Assembly (NCBI GenBank): GCA_917880885.1
Contig: OU862908.1
Location: 57,557,819-57,621,818 of the forward strand
Direction: 5' to 3'
Origin: Limnephilus marmoratus
Lineage: Eukaryota; Arthropoda; Insecta; Trichoptera; Limnephilidae
Length of the DNA: 64,000 nt
Shown here: in pieces, positions 55,034-64,000 of the stretch
Numbering within the stretch: the stretch's first letter is position 1
Layout: every line of letters begins with the position of its first letter
Translations under genes and position numbers: made by a program
Notes under the pieces: model-generated
The model's database searches: none
Told to the model about the DNA's origin: nothing
The model's input: the letters and a program-made list of their open reading frames with translations, nothing else

Positions 55034-55388
55034 TTTTTTTACGTTAGCTCCACAGGTTGAGGAAAATAATTCCCTTCAGGGCCTATGTTATCTTTTAAGT
55101 TCTTGTGTGGAAGGTTTCTTGAGGAGAGAAGTGAGATTGAGTTCTGGAAAAGAGAAAGGTATGATGGTGGGTAGGAATCTGGAGTTCAGTGTCTCCAGGA
55201 GTGACGGACGTAGAAATCTATCCCTCCCACTGCGGGGCGATGTTTCGAGAGAATTCTGCTAGAGAGGTCAAAAGGTCTCCCTCGACTAGTCTCTCCCGGT
55301 TCGGCTACCACGCAGCTGGTGGGCAGATGCATCCACCATCAGGATCCCCTGCTAAGTCATCAAACGTAGGGAACCACCCGTTAATACA
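55034..55388 (-). repeat. SINE-B, head-truncated
   Basis: Begins with a T-run and GTTAGCTCCACAGG, then CTGGAGTTCAGTGTCTCCAG, TCTCTCCCGGTTCGGCTACC and AAACGTAGGGAACCACCC. Confidence 0.65.
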
Positions 55389-55398
55389 AACTGCGAAC

Positions 55399-55657
55399 TA
55401 CTATGCAGATGATATGATTTTAGGTTTTCACGGCCAAAAATTTTATGGTTATTTCCTTTTGGGGTATTATGCCGTGTTGCGCTACCTCCTCCTTTAGCCA
55501 ACGTTTCGGACAGCGTTACAGTGTCCATCATCAGGGCAGATGTGTCACATCTGCCCTGATGATGGACACTGTAACGCTGTCCGAAACGTTGGCTAAAGGA
55601 GGAGGTAGCGCAACACGGCATAATACCCCAAAAGGAAATAACCATACTATGCAGATG
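55399..55657. mobile_element. Perfect palindromic hammerhead-like repeat, family 1
   Basis: Insertion 55412-55644 between 13-bp repeats TACTATGCAGATG (55399-55411, 55645-55657). Within it 55444-55544 and 55546-55646 are exact inverse complements, 101 bp each around a single T (55545). Both arms carry CTGATGA, stem II GGACA/TGTCC (9-nt loop), GAAAC and GTT before GGC (plus 55556-55593; mirrored on minus 55534-55497). Confidence 0.8.
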
Positions 55658-56480
55658 TTTTTGTGTTAATATTAAGAAAAAATTTCCACAATTCTTTCTA
55701 TTAATACTATTAATTTATTAATCTTTGGGAAATCAACAGTTGAATTTCATGATTTTAACATTATTTCAAAAATGAATCAAATTATGGATTTCCTTATTGT
55801 ATTGAGAAATATCAGAACAGAACTGAACAAAATCAATAATTAGTTATTTTTTTTATTTATGTACAGCAGATGAACACCATTTATAAACTATAATATTATA
55901 ATATAATAAGAAGATAGGAAGTACGGAAAGAAATTAAAGTCATAACAAATAAATTAATTCTGGTACAAAGAACGTCCAAAGATTGTCAAGTCAAATATAA
56001 TTTTTCTCACATTAATCTCACCAGAATTCTAATTTGGAATATTTACAAAATGCACATAACCTAATCGACAATGTTAGATATATTCTCCAGTATTTTTGTG
56101 ATTGATTTTCTGAATTTTTTCAATTCCACGCCTAATGAAATTTGGTGTTAGGGGAAAAAGCCAATTTTGAAAAGTAGCGTCATTATTAAATGATTTTTTC
56201 GGGGATGGGAAATATGAAAATCTGAACAAGATCAAAATCAAAATAGGGCGGTTGTGAAATTTGTAATGTTATAAGTTTGCGTTTTCCCCGTAAATGATGC
56301 CTTTACTCAAAAGAAACTGACATACAACTATCTGAATACATATAACTAACTGAATACATAGGGATATACGAGTACGTATTTGAATTGTTCAATAAAATTA
56401 CATATAGATATGATTAGAGATTTTAACGGCAAAAGTATAATCGTGATTCATTCAAGACGTTTTTACTCCTGCAGCCCCAA
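55658..56480. other. Spacer
   Basis: AT-rich; a short frame near 55725-55845 is unassigned. Confidence 0.3.
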
Positions 56481-57022
56481 AGTAAAAAGAATACTGTTCA
56501 ACGCTTTGTGAACTGAATCATCAGAACTGTGGGTTGACTACACTGCAACCCAATGGCATAAGTTAAAGGTTGCTTACAATAACGCTTATCGCCGACTTTT
56601 CCGCCTACCGAGATACTGCAGTGCTACGGAAATGTTCCTGGAGGGACGATTACATACTTTCCGTGCACTTCTTCGCCACCGCATGGGAAGTTTATGGCGC
56701 AGACTGCGCCATTCGAAGAATGCGATCATCATCGCCATGACTGCCTGGATGGAATCTCCAATGATGGCCCTCTGGAGACGGGAGACGATGAAATACCCTC
56801 CGTAAACGGCTATTTACGTTTATTTTAGTGTTTGATATATACATAGTTTTTTTTCAGATTCATTTCTCATGCTTATTCGTTTTTTTTATTCAATTTATAT
56901 GTTGTTATTTACTTTTTAACTTAACTTATTATTTATCTTTTTTGTTTCAAAATATGGAATATATTGCATTGCACTTCCCCTGCATACATTCTGGAATAAA
57001 CTTCTATTATTATTATTATTTT
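56481..57022 (+). pseudogene. LINE RT C-terminus with (ATT)n tail
   Basis: The frame ending at 56805 reads WHKLKVAYNNAYRRLFRLPR, then YCSATEMFLEGRLHTFRALL and RHRMGSLWRRLRHS, a C-terminal signature of L2/CR1/Rex-type RTs. A 3' UTR leads to AATAAACTTCTATTATTATT, a microsatellite tail (57000-57022). 5'-truncated. Confidence 0.7.
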
Positions 57023-57175
57023 GGAGTATTATGCCGTGTGGAGCTACCTTCTTCTTTAGCCATCGTTTCAGACGGCATTACGGTGGCCATCATTAGGGCA
57101 GATGTGTGTGCATAGAGTGATATTATAATAAATGTGCAATAATACACATCTGTCGTGATGATGGACACATTTCAT
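57022..57175. mobile_element. Hammerhead-like repeat, family 1, worn inverted pair
   Basis: Minus-oriented GGAGTATTATGCCGTGT ... ATCATTAGGGCAGATGTG (57022-57108) and a plus-oriented remnant CACATCTGTCGTGATGATGG (57147-57166). The core is mutated (CTAATGA), so it is inactive. Confidence 0.5.
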
Positions 57176-57185
57176 GTATTATTTC

Positions 57186-57244
57186 TGTTTCATCCGCCAT
57201 GCTAGGGATAACACAGGGATATCCCTAGCATGGCGGATGAAACA
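57186..57244. repeat. Perfect hairpin, 25-bp arms
   Basis: Arms 57186-57210 and 57220-57244 (core CATCCGCCATGCTAGGGATA) are exact complements around a 9-nt loop, ACACAGGGA. Not repeated elsewhere in the window. Confidence 0.9.
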
Positions 57245-57786
57245 CCATAAAAAAACTATGCAATGTACAATATTCTTATAAATAAATAAATAAATAAATA
57301 AATAAAATTTATAAAGGTTTTTCATTCAGATATTTTCTAAAAGCTTTAAATATTTTCCTGTAAATTGTACGTGTACGTCCACAAAGCGCTTTCTATTTTA
57401 TACAACCTTTCAAGAGCCCAGATCATTTAGTAAGCTCCAGGTGTGAACGCGGGAGGCGTCAAGTCTCACCGGGGGAATAGTACAGGATGTAAAGGAAGTA
57501 CTGGGAGAGTGTAAAGTGTTCTCCTCTTTCATTCGACTCTCTCTCATTAAAATGCATCAACCGATCACCCTCTTTGCCAAAGCGTTGCGACACTTTAAGG
57601 CCCCCTGTACACTCGACTGTTCACGAGAGAAGCAAAAGTGTAACGCACACTTTCCGAGTTGAACATTTAAAAGATTCGTTAGAATTTTAAAAATTCATTA
57701 AAAACACGTTTAAATTTTATTTAAATGTTGGCAAAGACCCGTGAAAAATCAGGGCACAGGCATTCACGTTCGAGCGGCCCGTTTCG
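57245..57786. other. Spacer with (AAAT)n
   Basis: AAATAAATAAATAAATAAAT at 57280-57305. Otherwise nothing. Confidence 0.35.
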
Positions 57787-58203
57787 GCCCGTTTCATACA
57801 AATCTTAATTTTGGATTTTAGATCAAAATACCCAACCAAACTAAAAAAATATTTTTAATTTTCATAAGGTTTGTCAAATATCTAGTACGGATTTGAGCTT
57901 CTTTATTAATTTTTGCGTTAAATTATAAAATATAGGCCATTAGAGATTTTAATGCTGTAATGCTATAGCAAAATTCTTTTTTTTAAATGCTTTTCATTAT
58001 CTCAAGAATAATTGACCAAATTGCCTCTAAAATCATGAAACTTCTTTAATGGCCTATATCTTATAATTTAAAGCATAAATGAATAAAGTAGCTCATAATA
58101 GTCTATACTAGATTTTTGATATACCTTTTGATAACATAAATAATTTTTTGGTGTTGTTGGGTACTTTGACCGCAAATCCAAATTTAAGATTTGTGTGAAA
58201 TAC
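57787..58203. repeat. Fold-back repeat F, copy 1
   Basis: GTTTCATACAAATCTTAATT at the left mirrors AATTTAAGATTTGTGTGAAAT at the right. Similarity (CAAAATACCCAACCAA; AAATTATAAAATATAGGCCA) continues inward for roughly 160-190 bp per arm. No coding. Confidence 0.7.
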
Positions 58204-58205
58204 AC

Positions 58206-58738
58206 CTTTTTTTTACATTAACTCCACACAGGAGGCCCTGAGGAAAATAATTTCCCTCAGGGCCTATGTCATCTGGGATGCTGTGTGGAGGGTCTTTTTG
58301 AGGAGAGGAAGGAATGAACATTGGTCTAGAAGAGACCCATGTTGTAGGAAGGAGGAAACACAGAGGCCGGCAAATCATTCCACAGCCGAGCTGTTGAACA
58401 CAAGAACGAGTCGAAGAAACGACCCGTTCTCATGTGACAAATGTCAACCGTGTACAAATGTTGGGCACGCGTTTGGCGTGTTTCCCGACTATGCACCGGT
58501 GCCGAAGGGATCAATTATGCTAGTTCCTCGGAGCATCTTCCATTGTAATACCGGTAGAACAAGGATAGCATTCCCACCCGACGCCTGTGCTCTAAAGATT
58601 GCAATCCGTCTGTTAAGATGGGAGATTCTATCAAAGGGACCGCCCGTTTCTGCACAGTCGAGGGTATTTTTCAGGTATTTTGGAGCTCCAGACCAGAGAT
58701 GGCTGCCAAAATCAACCGTGGGGCGTACCTAGGTACAA
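58206..58738 (-). pseudogene. LINE-B 3' end, copy 2
   Basis: Minus strand: RETRQTRAQHLYTVDICHM, FFDSFLCSTARLWNDLPASV, with the same hairpin tail as 27640-28147 (CCCTGAGG/CCTCAGGG at 58236-58262; outer CTCCACACAG/CTGTGTGGAG). A-run shown as T-run at 58207-58214. Frameshifted upstream. Confidence 0.8.
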
Positions 58739-59362
58739 TTTTAAAAATGACAAAAAATCTTCAATAAAAATCTTAATTTATAGGTAGGTACTTTATCGCT
58801 TGTCTGAATTCATGACGTAATCGGTAACAATTTTGAAAATTACACGTAAATTCAAAACAAATCCGAGTTAATTAAAATAGAGTTACATTATTATAATACC
58901 CTTTTTTATGCTTGTTCTGATTTCAGAACAAAGTATAGACTTTTGTAAAGTGATGGGTACCACCATTATATTTTGAAATATTTGTGTTTTTTTTTTCACG
59001 GGTAAAGCTCGTGTAATTCAAAATATTAATAATCAATAATTCTCACCGTGCTTTAATACTGCTACATGATAATGAAATTTAGTACGTTCGTTTCAAGTAA
59101 TTATTTACACGATGTTTTTATACGAATTCCGTGAAAGCTTTCAGTTAATTAAAATAAGTCAATAGCGTATTGATTAATTTTATTGTAGAGGGAGCTTTAT
59201 TTTACTGTTCATTGAATATTAATTATTCCAATGATTTATTTGTAATGAAAATTCACTATTTACTAACTCTATAATTAGTTTTGACTAATGGCTTTACTTT
59301 ATATTTATTTGAATTCAAATTAATATCTGTAATCTGTAATATCACTTTATAAGACCACAACT
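58739..59362. other. Spacer
   Basis: Nothing supported. Confidence 0.35.
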
Positions 59363-59667
59363 AATTTGGGAGACGGGAATGGCTACCGTCGCACCGGGAA
59401 CCATTTCTTGGATAACCAACACCTCTGACATAAGTCCCCTCAAGTTTTTCGCTACGTTTGGTGTCTAAGCAGGATTGCCCGGGTTCATGGGGGTAAGGTT
59501 TGTCTGAATCTGGCGGCGAATGACCTGGGCACACAAAATCGTAGATTTCTTTCCACCCCTCTTACATTTTTGCTTCCCAAAGCTTCTTCATCTTCATTTC
59601 CTCAAAAAGACCCTCCACACAGCATCTCCAAAGATTACCTCGTGTGTGAAGCTATTGTAAAAAAACA
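59363..59667 (+). repeat. SINE-B with internal deletion
   Basis: Head AATTTGGGAGACGGGAATGG, GGATAACCAACACCTCTGAC, GGATTGCCCGGGTTCATGGG; tail AAAAAGACCCTCCACACAGC and an A-run at 59657. The middle section is shortened. Confidence 0.7.
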
Positions 59668-59693
59668 ACACTTTCATTTTGAAACACTAACAC

Positions 59694-59980
59694 TAATGCC
59701 TACAATTCGCGACATATTTTTTCAGCCCGATTCGAATTAGAGACCAATGTCAACATTTTTCGCTTTACGTGATCGCTATTTTCATCTCTATTTTCATATC
59801 TACGATTTCAGTTGGCATCACATCAAATAGAATGGTTCATGTGATGTTTGCAGTGATGACAATTGTAATCGTAGATATGGAAATAGAGGTGAAAATAGCG
59901 ATCACGTAAAGCGAAAAATATTGACTTTGGCCTCCAATAGGAATCGGGCTAAAAACAGATGTCGTGTATTGTAGGCATAA
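59694..59980. mobile_element. Fold-back MITE with TAA duplication
   Basis: 281 bp (59697-59977) with ends TGCCTACAAT and ATTGTAGGCA and inverted arms of about 115 bp (TTTTTCGCTTTACGTGATCG is exact in both). TAA at both borders suggests PIF/Harbinger. No coding. Confidence 0.75.
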
Positions 59981-60114
59981 TACTTTGAAATACTATAACA
60001 CTATCACTTTGAAATATTATAACATTATCACTTTGAAACCTGTAACACTATCACTTTGGAACACTATAACACTATCACCTTGAAACCCTCTAACACTAAT
60101 ACTCTGAAATACTA

Positions 60115-60487
60115 CAGGGTGTCCGGGGGTAAAGTGCATTAACTTCAGGAGGTGATTCTACATGATATCATAAGTAAAAAGATAAATGACTTTTTTCGAA
60201 ATTCCAACTGTTAGGGGTTGTTTTGTGGTAAAAAGAAAAAAAGAGACCGGCGTGTGCCGCCAGCTTTATTATTATCCGCTGTTATGTTACGGGCCAGTCA
60301 CAATCAAGCAAAGTTGCCACAACCGTGCCCGGCGGGCACTCAGCAAGTAAGATCGTACCTCACACTAAGGAATTTTAGTAGGTACGTGTTTTGGTGTGGG
60401 AAAAAAAAAAGTTGTTAATCTTTTTTACTCCTACCATCATGTTGAATCACCTCCCGAAGTTAATGCACTTTACCCCCGGACATGCTG
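60115..60487. mobile_element. MITE with long terminal inverted repeats
   Basis: 373 bp. CAGGGTGTCCGGGGGTAAAG at the left and the complement of CTTTACCCCCGGACATGCTG at the right; about 50 bp of inverted similarity. Borders TA/TG suggest a Tc1/mariner-type TA target, with one base changed. No transposase. Confidence 0.7.
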
Positions 60488-60570
60488 TGTAACACAATCA
60501 CTTTGAAACACTAATACTTTGAAATACTATAAAACCATCACTTTGAAACACTATCACTTTCAAATTATCA

Positions 60571-61754
60571 TTAATTGAAACAGTGTCTGTCAATTTAATG
60601 ACGCCAGACCTGCTTTGCTTGTTTAATATAATCTAACATAATTGATCAAATATAGTCAGTTTTATAGATAAGTTGTTACGTGCATAACCAAATTTTTTAA
60701 ATAAAATAAACATTTTAAAATTAAAATGAAAACCTCGAGGCTTTTTCCGAGTAGGTGTATTTAATCCACCGCCATTTCATGTGAATATCATCCGACAGCA
60801 TAATGACATTTTACGTGTTTCCGATTCCACGCTTTTTATAAACACGGGATTAAAAATACGCTGGAAATATGGGAAATTTATGCATGCATATGAAACAGTT
60901 TTTAAACTCTTATCGACCAAACGCAGCCTTGGTCACACTGGCAAGGGATTATTAAAATAAATATGGAGATAAGTTCGGAAATAATGTAGCTAGCTTAAAA
61001 ATCCGTTAGTGAAAATTAATTCAATTTCGTTAATGGTGTACGGTCTTATGGAAGTTTCCAGTCGTATTTTGATTTTTAAATTTTTTTTTGCGACTGAGTA
61101 AAACTTTATGCTTACTTAATATTATGGTGTTTTGTTTTGGTATATTATCTTAAGTCATCCTTACTAGTGAGTCCTGTGCTGAAGCCTATCTCACTAATTG
61201 AAAACACAGAAATAGGAGGGCAAATGGTCACCGTTGGTGAGACGTATTCATTCACATGTAGATCAATAAAATTCTCCATTTGTACGCTGTATTAAAAAAA
61301 ATTATTATAATTTTATCTGAAATAAAAAATCTACACAATAAATTCAAACCATAAAGGTTACTTTGCGCCACCCTAATTGAGTATTTGTTTTTAATAAATA
61401 ATCAATATTTTGTACATTGTTATTAAACTATAACAATACATCAAATTAATTAACTTATTATAATTCCCCTTTTCCGCAAAGTTAGGAACACAGAATGAAA
61501 CGCCGCGCCGCATAGCTTAGCCTTACCAACACTCTTTTTAAAATATTCTTTCCCTTAATGTGGCCTAGAGGCCTACTGTTTATTTTGTTGTGATTCTAGA
61601 CATATTAAAATATTTGATTCATTTTGATGAAATATAACTGGACCATCCCCGGTTAATTTCATTCACTTGCATAAATATTTGATAAACTTTGTAAAATCTC
61701 AACCGATAAAATTTATTGAAAATAACAAATACTACTCAACAACCATACCGATTC
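60571..61754. other. Spacer
   Basis: Nothing supported. Confidence 0.35.
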
Positions 61755-62245
61755 CTAAAATCATACTGCACGCAAGATGCAATTGCAAATGTCACATCGA
61801 GCATATGCGAAGGCCTAGATTTGAAAATAGCAATTGACAAACATTATTTGAGGTAAAACTTATGAAAAAAATTAGACAATCTTAGCATTAAGGAGAATGT
61901 AGCCAGTTGGATAAAAAGCTACTTAAAAAAATCGTAAAAATAAATCAAGAAAGACAATATAATACATGGTAATCAACGGACATTTGAATATGGAATAACA
62001 CAAGGTTAGGTATTCGGTCCGATATTATTCAAGTCAATGGGATCTCTCAGTCGCTTGTCGCAGTCATGGAGTATTATCTCTTACGCAGACGATACAGTAC
62101 TTTATGAAACAGATAATAAATGGGATGCAGTCGAACAAAAAGCAACAGAAGATAGTATAAACATGCTTTTACTGGTTTGACATAAACCTACCTTCCCTTA
62201 ATAGCGAAATACCCGATATTATACCTTTCGCAATAAAATCATACA
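61755..62245 (+). pseudogene. Heavily decayed LINE RT palm
   Basis: Broken frames give QDAIANVTSSICEGLD, LDNLSIKENVASWIKSYLKK, FEYGITQG and SWSIISYADDTVLYETDNKW, matching the palm of the large LINE's ORF2 (STQDSIANVTSYINESLD, QITSYADDTVLI). Several stops and frameshifts; an old relative of the same lineage. Confidence 0.75.
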
Positions 62246-62956
62246 TGACAACTTCAAAGTACATAATAAAAATAGCTGTACAACAAACTGTCGTACATTA
62301 AATTTTCCCTGCACTCCGATCTGCATAACACACGCCTCATTGATCTCGTTTCTACTACATTCAGCCCACTTATTCCTTCGATATATCAATGGTCTCACGG
62401 AGTCAGGCACGTGGAGCGAATAAAACAACTCAAATTATACATCCGTGCTCTGGAGAAAAATTGTTTTCGAAAAGCGTTCAGCAATATTGCCGGGCGAGCA
62501 GCGAGCATTCCTGTCATCTCATGGGCGGCTACAGAATGCTTCGGACGCTTTAATAATAAAGTTTTCACAAAAACTGTTTGTCATCGACCAAGAGTGTGAT
62601 TCGATACAACACGTGTAGTGCGAAACTAAAGTTTTGTAATGTAAGTGCTCCTGACAGAACAGAAAAAGGAAAGTGCTGGGCTTTGGCTTGAAATATATTA
62701 ATGGAGGTATTGAATATGTGTTATTAAAGTGTTCAGAAAACAATTTTCAAAGTCAGATCACATTCATAATGCTATTGGTGGCGCCTTGCACACACTGAAG
62801 TGGTAAAAATATAAAACTCCTTTTTTCGTAACTTTTGCTTAGATTTAATAAAATTTCAAATAACCACACATCTAGCGAGTATCTACTCAGTGACAGCATT
62901 TCATTAAGAAATGGTGATCATAATTTGTGCGCTTTGGGACCTTTAGTATTTAGTTC
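62246..62956. other. Spacer
   Basis: Nothing supported. Confidence 0.3.
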
Positions 62957-63656
62957 TTGAGGGAATAAACCAGACAAAACCGGAAATATTTCATTTTTAA
63001 ATCAAATTTTAGACGTATTGACAATAAATTATATTCCATTTTAAAAATTATAAATCTTTTATCTACATAGTAAAGCTATGTTTTAAATTTTGTGAAAATA
63101 TGGTTATTTTTAGTAAAATAAGGTTTTACTAGGTTAATTTTTCAACAAAAAAATTTTATTATACAACAACACATTTCAAATCATGTAATCACGCAGTAAA
63201 AATAAATCAATAAATTATAATTATCTGGGAAAGCTATGTTAAATTTTAATTTTAGTTTAATGAAATCATTTTAAAAAAGATCCGCACCTGTGTTTTGTGT
63301 CGAAAATACTTCATTTTGTCTATTTATTTACGGTCTTACAAACTAATATTTTTACGATTTTTTTTACATTCTTCTTTTGCTTAGACATTATTGAAAAATT
63401 ATAAATACTTGTGCTCAAAAAATAATTACAGAAAGTACATCATTTTAATAGTTTTTTATCACGCTTTTCAGCATTTATGAATGTACGTATAAATTAAAGT
63501 AAATTTTGAATGAAATGAAATCGATATTGAGTTATTATTTGAAAAAGCTAGTATGGAGAATAATTAATCGTTCTCATTGGAACCGCCCTGTACGATCGTA
63601 AGAACATCTTTCGACGAAATTTGAATTCTCGGCCACTGGCTGGTAATGGCCCTTAA
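62957..63656 (-). mobile_element. TTAA-flanked MITE, family A, copy 4 (old)
   Basis: TTGA at 62957-62960 (mutated TTAA) and TTAA at 63653-63656; ends GGGAATAAACCAG and CTGGTAATGGCCC. The order of blocks matches copy 3 throughout, with many substitutions. Confidence 0.75.
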
Positions 63657-63789
63657 TTTAACTCGACTGTTTGGCATTTCATCTTTTTGTAAATTTGATT
63701 GTTACGTTCCGATTCTGGTTTCAAAGTGGCGGCCTCTTTAAAGGTGCAGTAAGGATTCTTTTTCAAAAGTGAAATCGACGTATTTATTA

Positions 63790-64000
63790 ATTAAGTAGGT
63801 ACCTACTTGGAAATAGCTTAAAGTATTTTGGCTTTAGATTTTTTATAACTTTATGTATTAAAATTAACACATTAAAAAGCCGACTCTTTTTTGTTTGAAT
63901 CTAATTTAGCTCTTCTCGCATTTGATTAATTTTTGCATATTTGCCTTTTCTTAGTATACGTTCCATAGTTCTGTTTTGTATAATTTCTAGTTGGTTTAAA
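63790..64000 (-). pseudogene. LINE RT C-terminal fragment at the window edge
   Basis: The minus strand from 64000 reads LEIIQNRTMERILRKGKYAK, INQMREELN, stop, then RLFNVLILIHKVIKNLKPKY, the thumb region of a Jockey-like RT. It continues beyond the window. Confidence 0.65.

Larger units (their letters stand above)
59670..60570. repeat. 24-bp minisatellite interrupted by two elements
   Basis: Unit close to ACTTTGAAATACTATAACACTATC. Pieces at 59670-59696, 59981-60114 and 60488-60570 are parts of one array split by the elements at 59697-59977 and 60115-60487. Confidence 0.8.

Noticed and set aside
55389..55840. Possible LINE reverse transcriptase fragment (TANYYAD motif next to the palindrome)
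   Set aside because: The second aspartate belongs to the inserted repeat, and downstream frames show no further RT motif; too weak to call.
57186..57244. Resemblance of the hairpin loop region to a homing endonuclease site (TAGGGATAACA)
   Set aside because: Only the first 11 bases agree with the known I-SceI site and no endonuclease gene or intron context is present; chance match.

Overview
The window looks like nuclear DNA of an arthropod, most probably an insect. The evidence is AT-rich sequence, two eukaryotic tRNA-Ser genes with Pol III T-run terminators, and the classic insect transposon classes: LINEs, tRNA-derived SINEs, Helitrons, hAT, PIF/Harbinger and TTAA-flanked MITEs, and a solo LTR. 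The species cannot be fixed from sequence alone. I found no convincing host protein-coding gene. Apart from the two tRNA genes, nearly every feature I can support is a transposable element, usually broken and often nested.

Layout. 0-3 kb: an RTE-like LINE 3' end, a TTAA-flanked MITE and a decayed LINE. 3.2-9.9 kb: a second TTAA MITE split by an almost complete LINE (3.55-9.5 kb, minus strand), itself split by a 621-bp PIF/Harbinger-like MITE. 10-16 kb: a mariner fragment, LINE tails, SINE-B copies and a third TTAA MITE. 17-28 kb: two identical tRNA-Ser(UGA) genes, five Helitrons, a hAT fold-back inside a SINE, a degenerate 30-bp minisatellite and a hammerhead-like fold-back. 28-43 kb: MITEs of PIF and hAT type, including a hAT element inside another hAT element, plus SINE-B and SINE-C copies. 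43-50 kb: a Helitron, a LINE split by a TIR element, an inverted hammerhead-like pair split by a hAT MITE, a SINE-D copy, a fold-back repeat and a solo LTR. 50-64 kb: SINE-rich sequence, a perfect 203-bp palindrome, fold-back elements, a 24-bp minisatellite used twice as a target, and decayed LINE fragments.

How the parts relate. The large LINE carries ORF1 (coiled coil and CCHC knuckles) and ORF2 (endonuclease and reverse transcriptase). Between them lies a second, catalytically degenerate copy of the endonuclease domain that begins with the same M-[N/D]-D-F start as ORF2. This tandem endonuclease arrangement is the most unusual coding feature here. SINE-B shares its roughly 100-bp 3' hairpin tail with a LINE family also present (LINE-B), the expected signature of a SINE that uses that LINE's machinery. 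Several short repeats contain the hammerhead ribozyme core (CTGANGA, stem II, GAAA), repeatedly as inverted pairs, as described for Penelope-like retroelements. At least seven nested insertions can be ordered in time, most of them by target-site duplications that are still readable.
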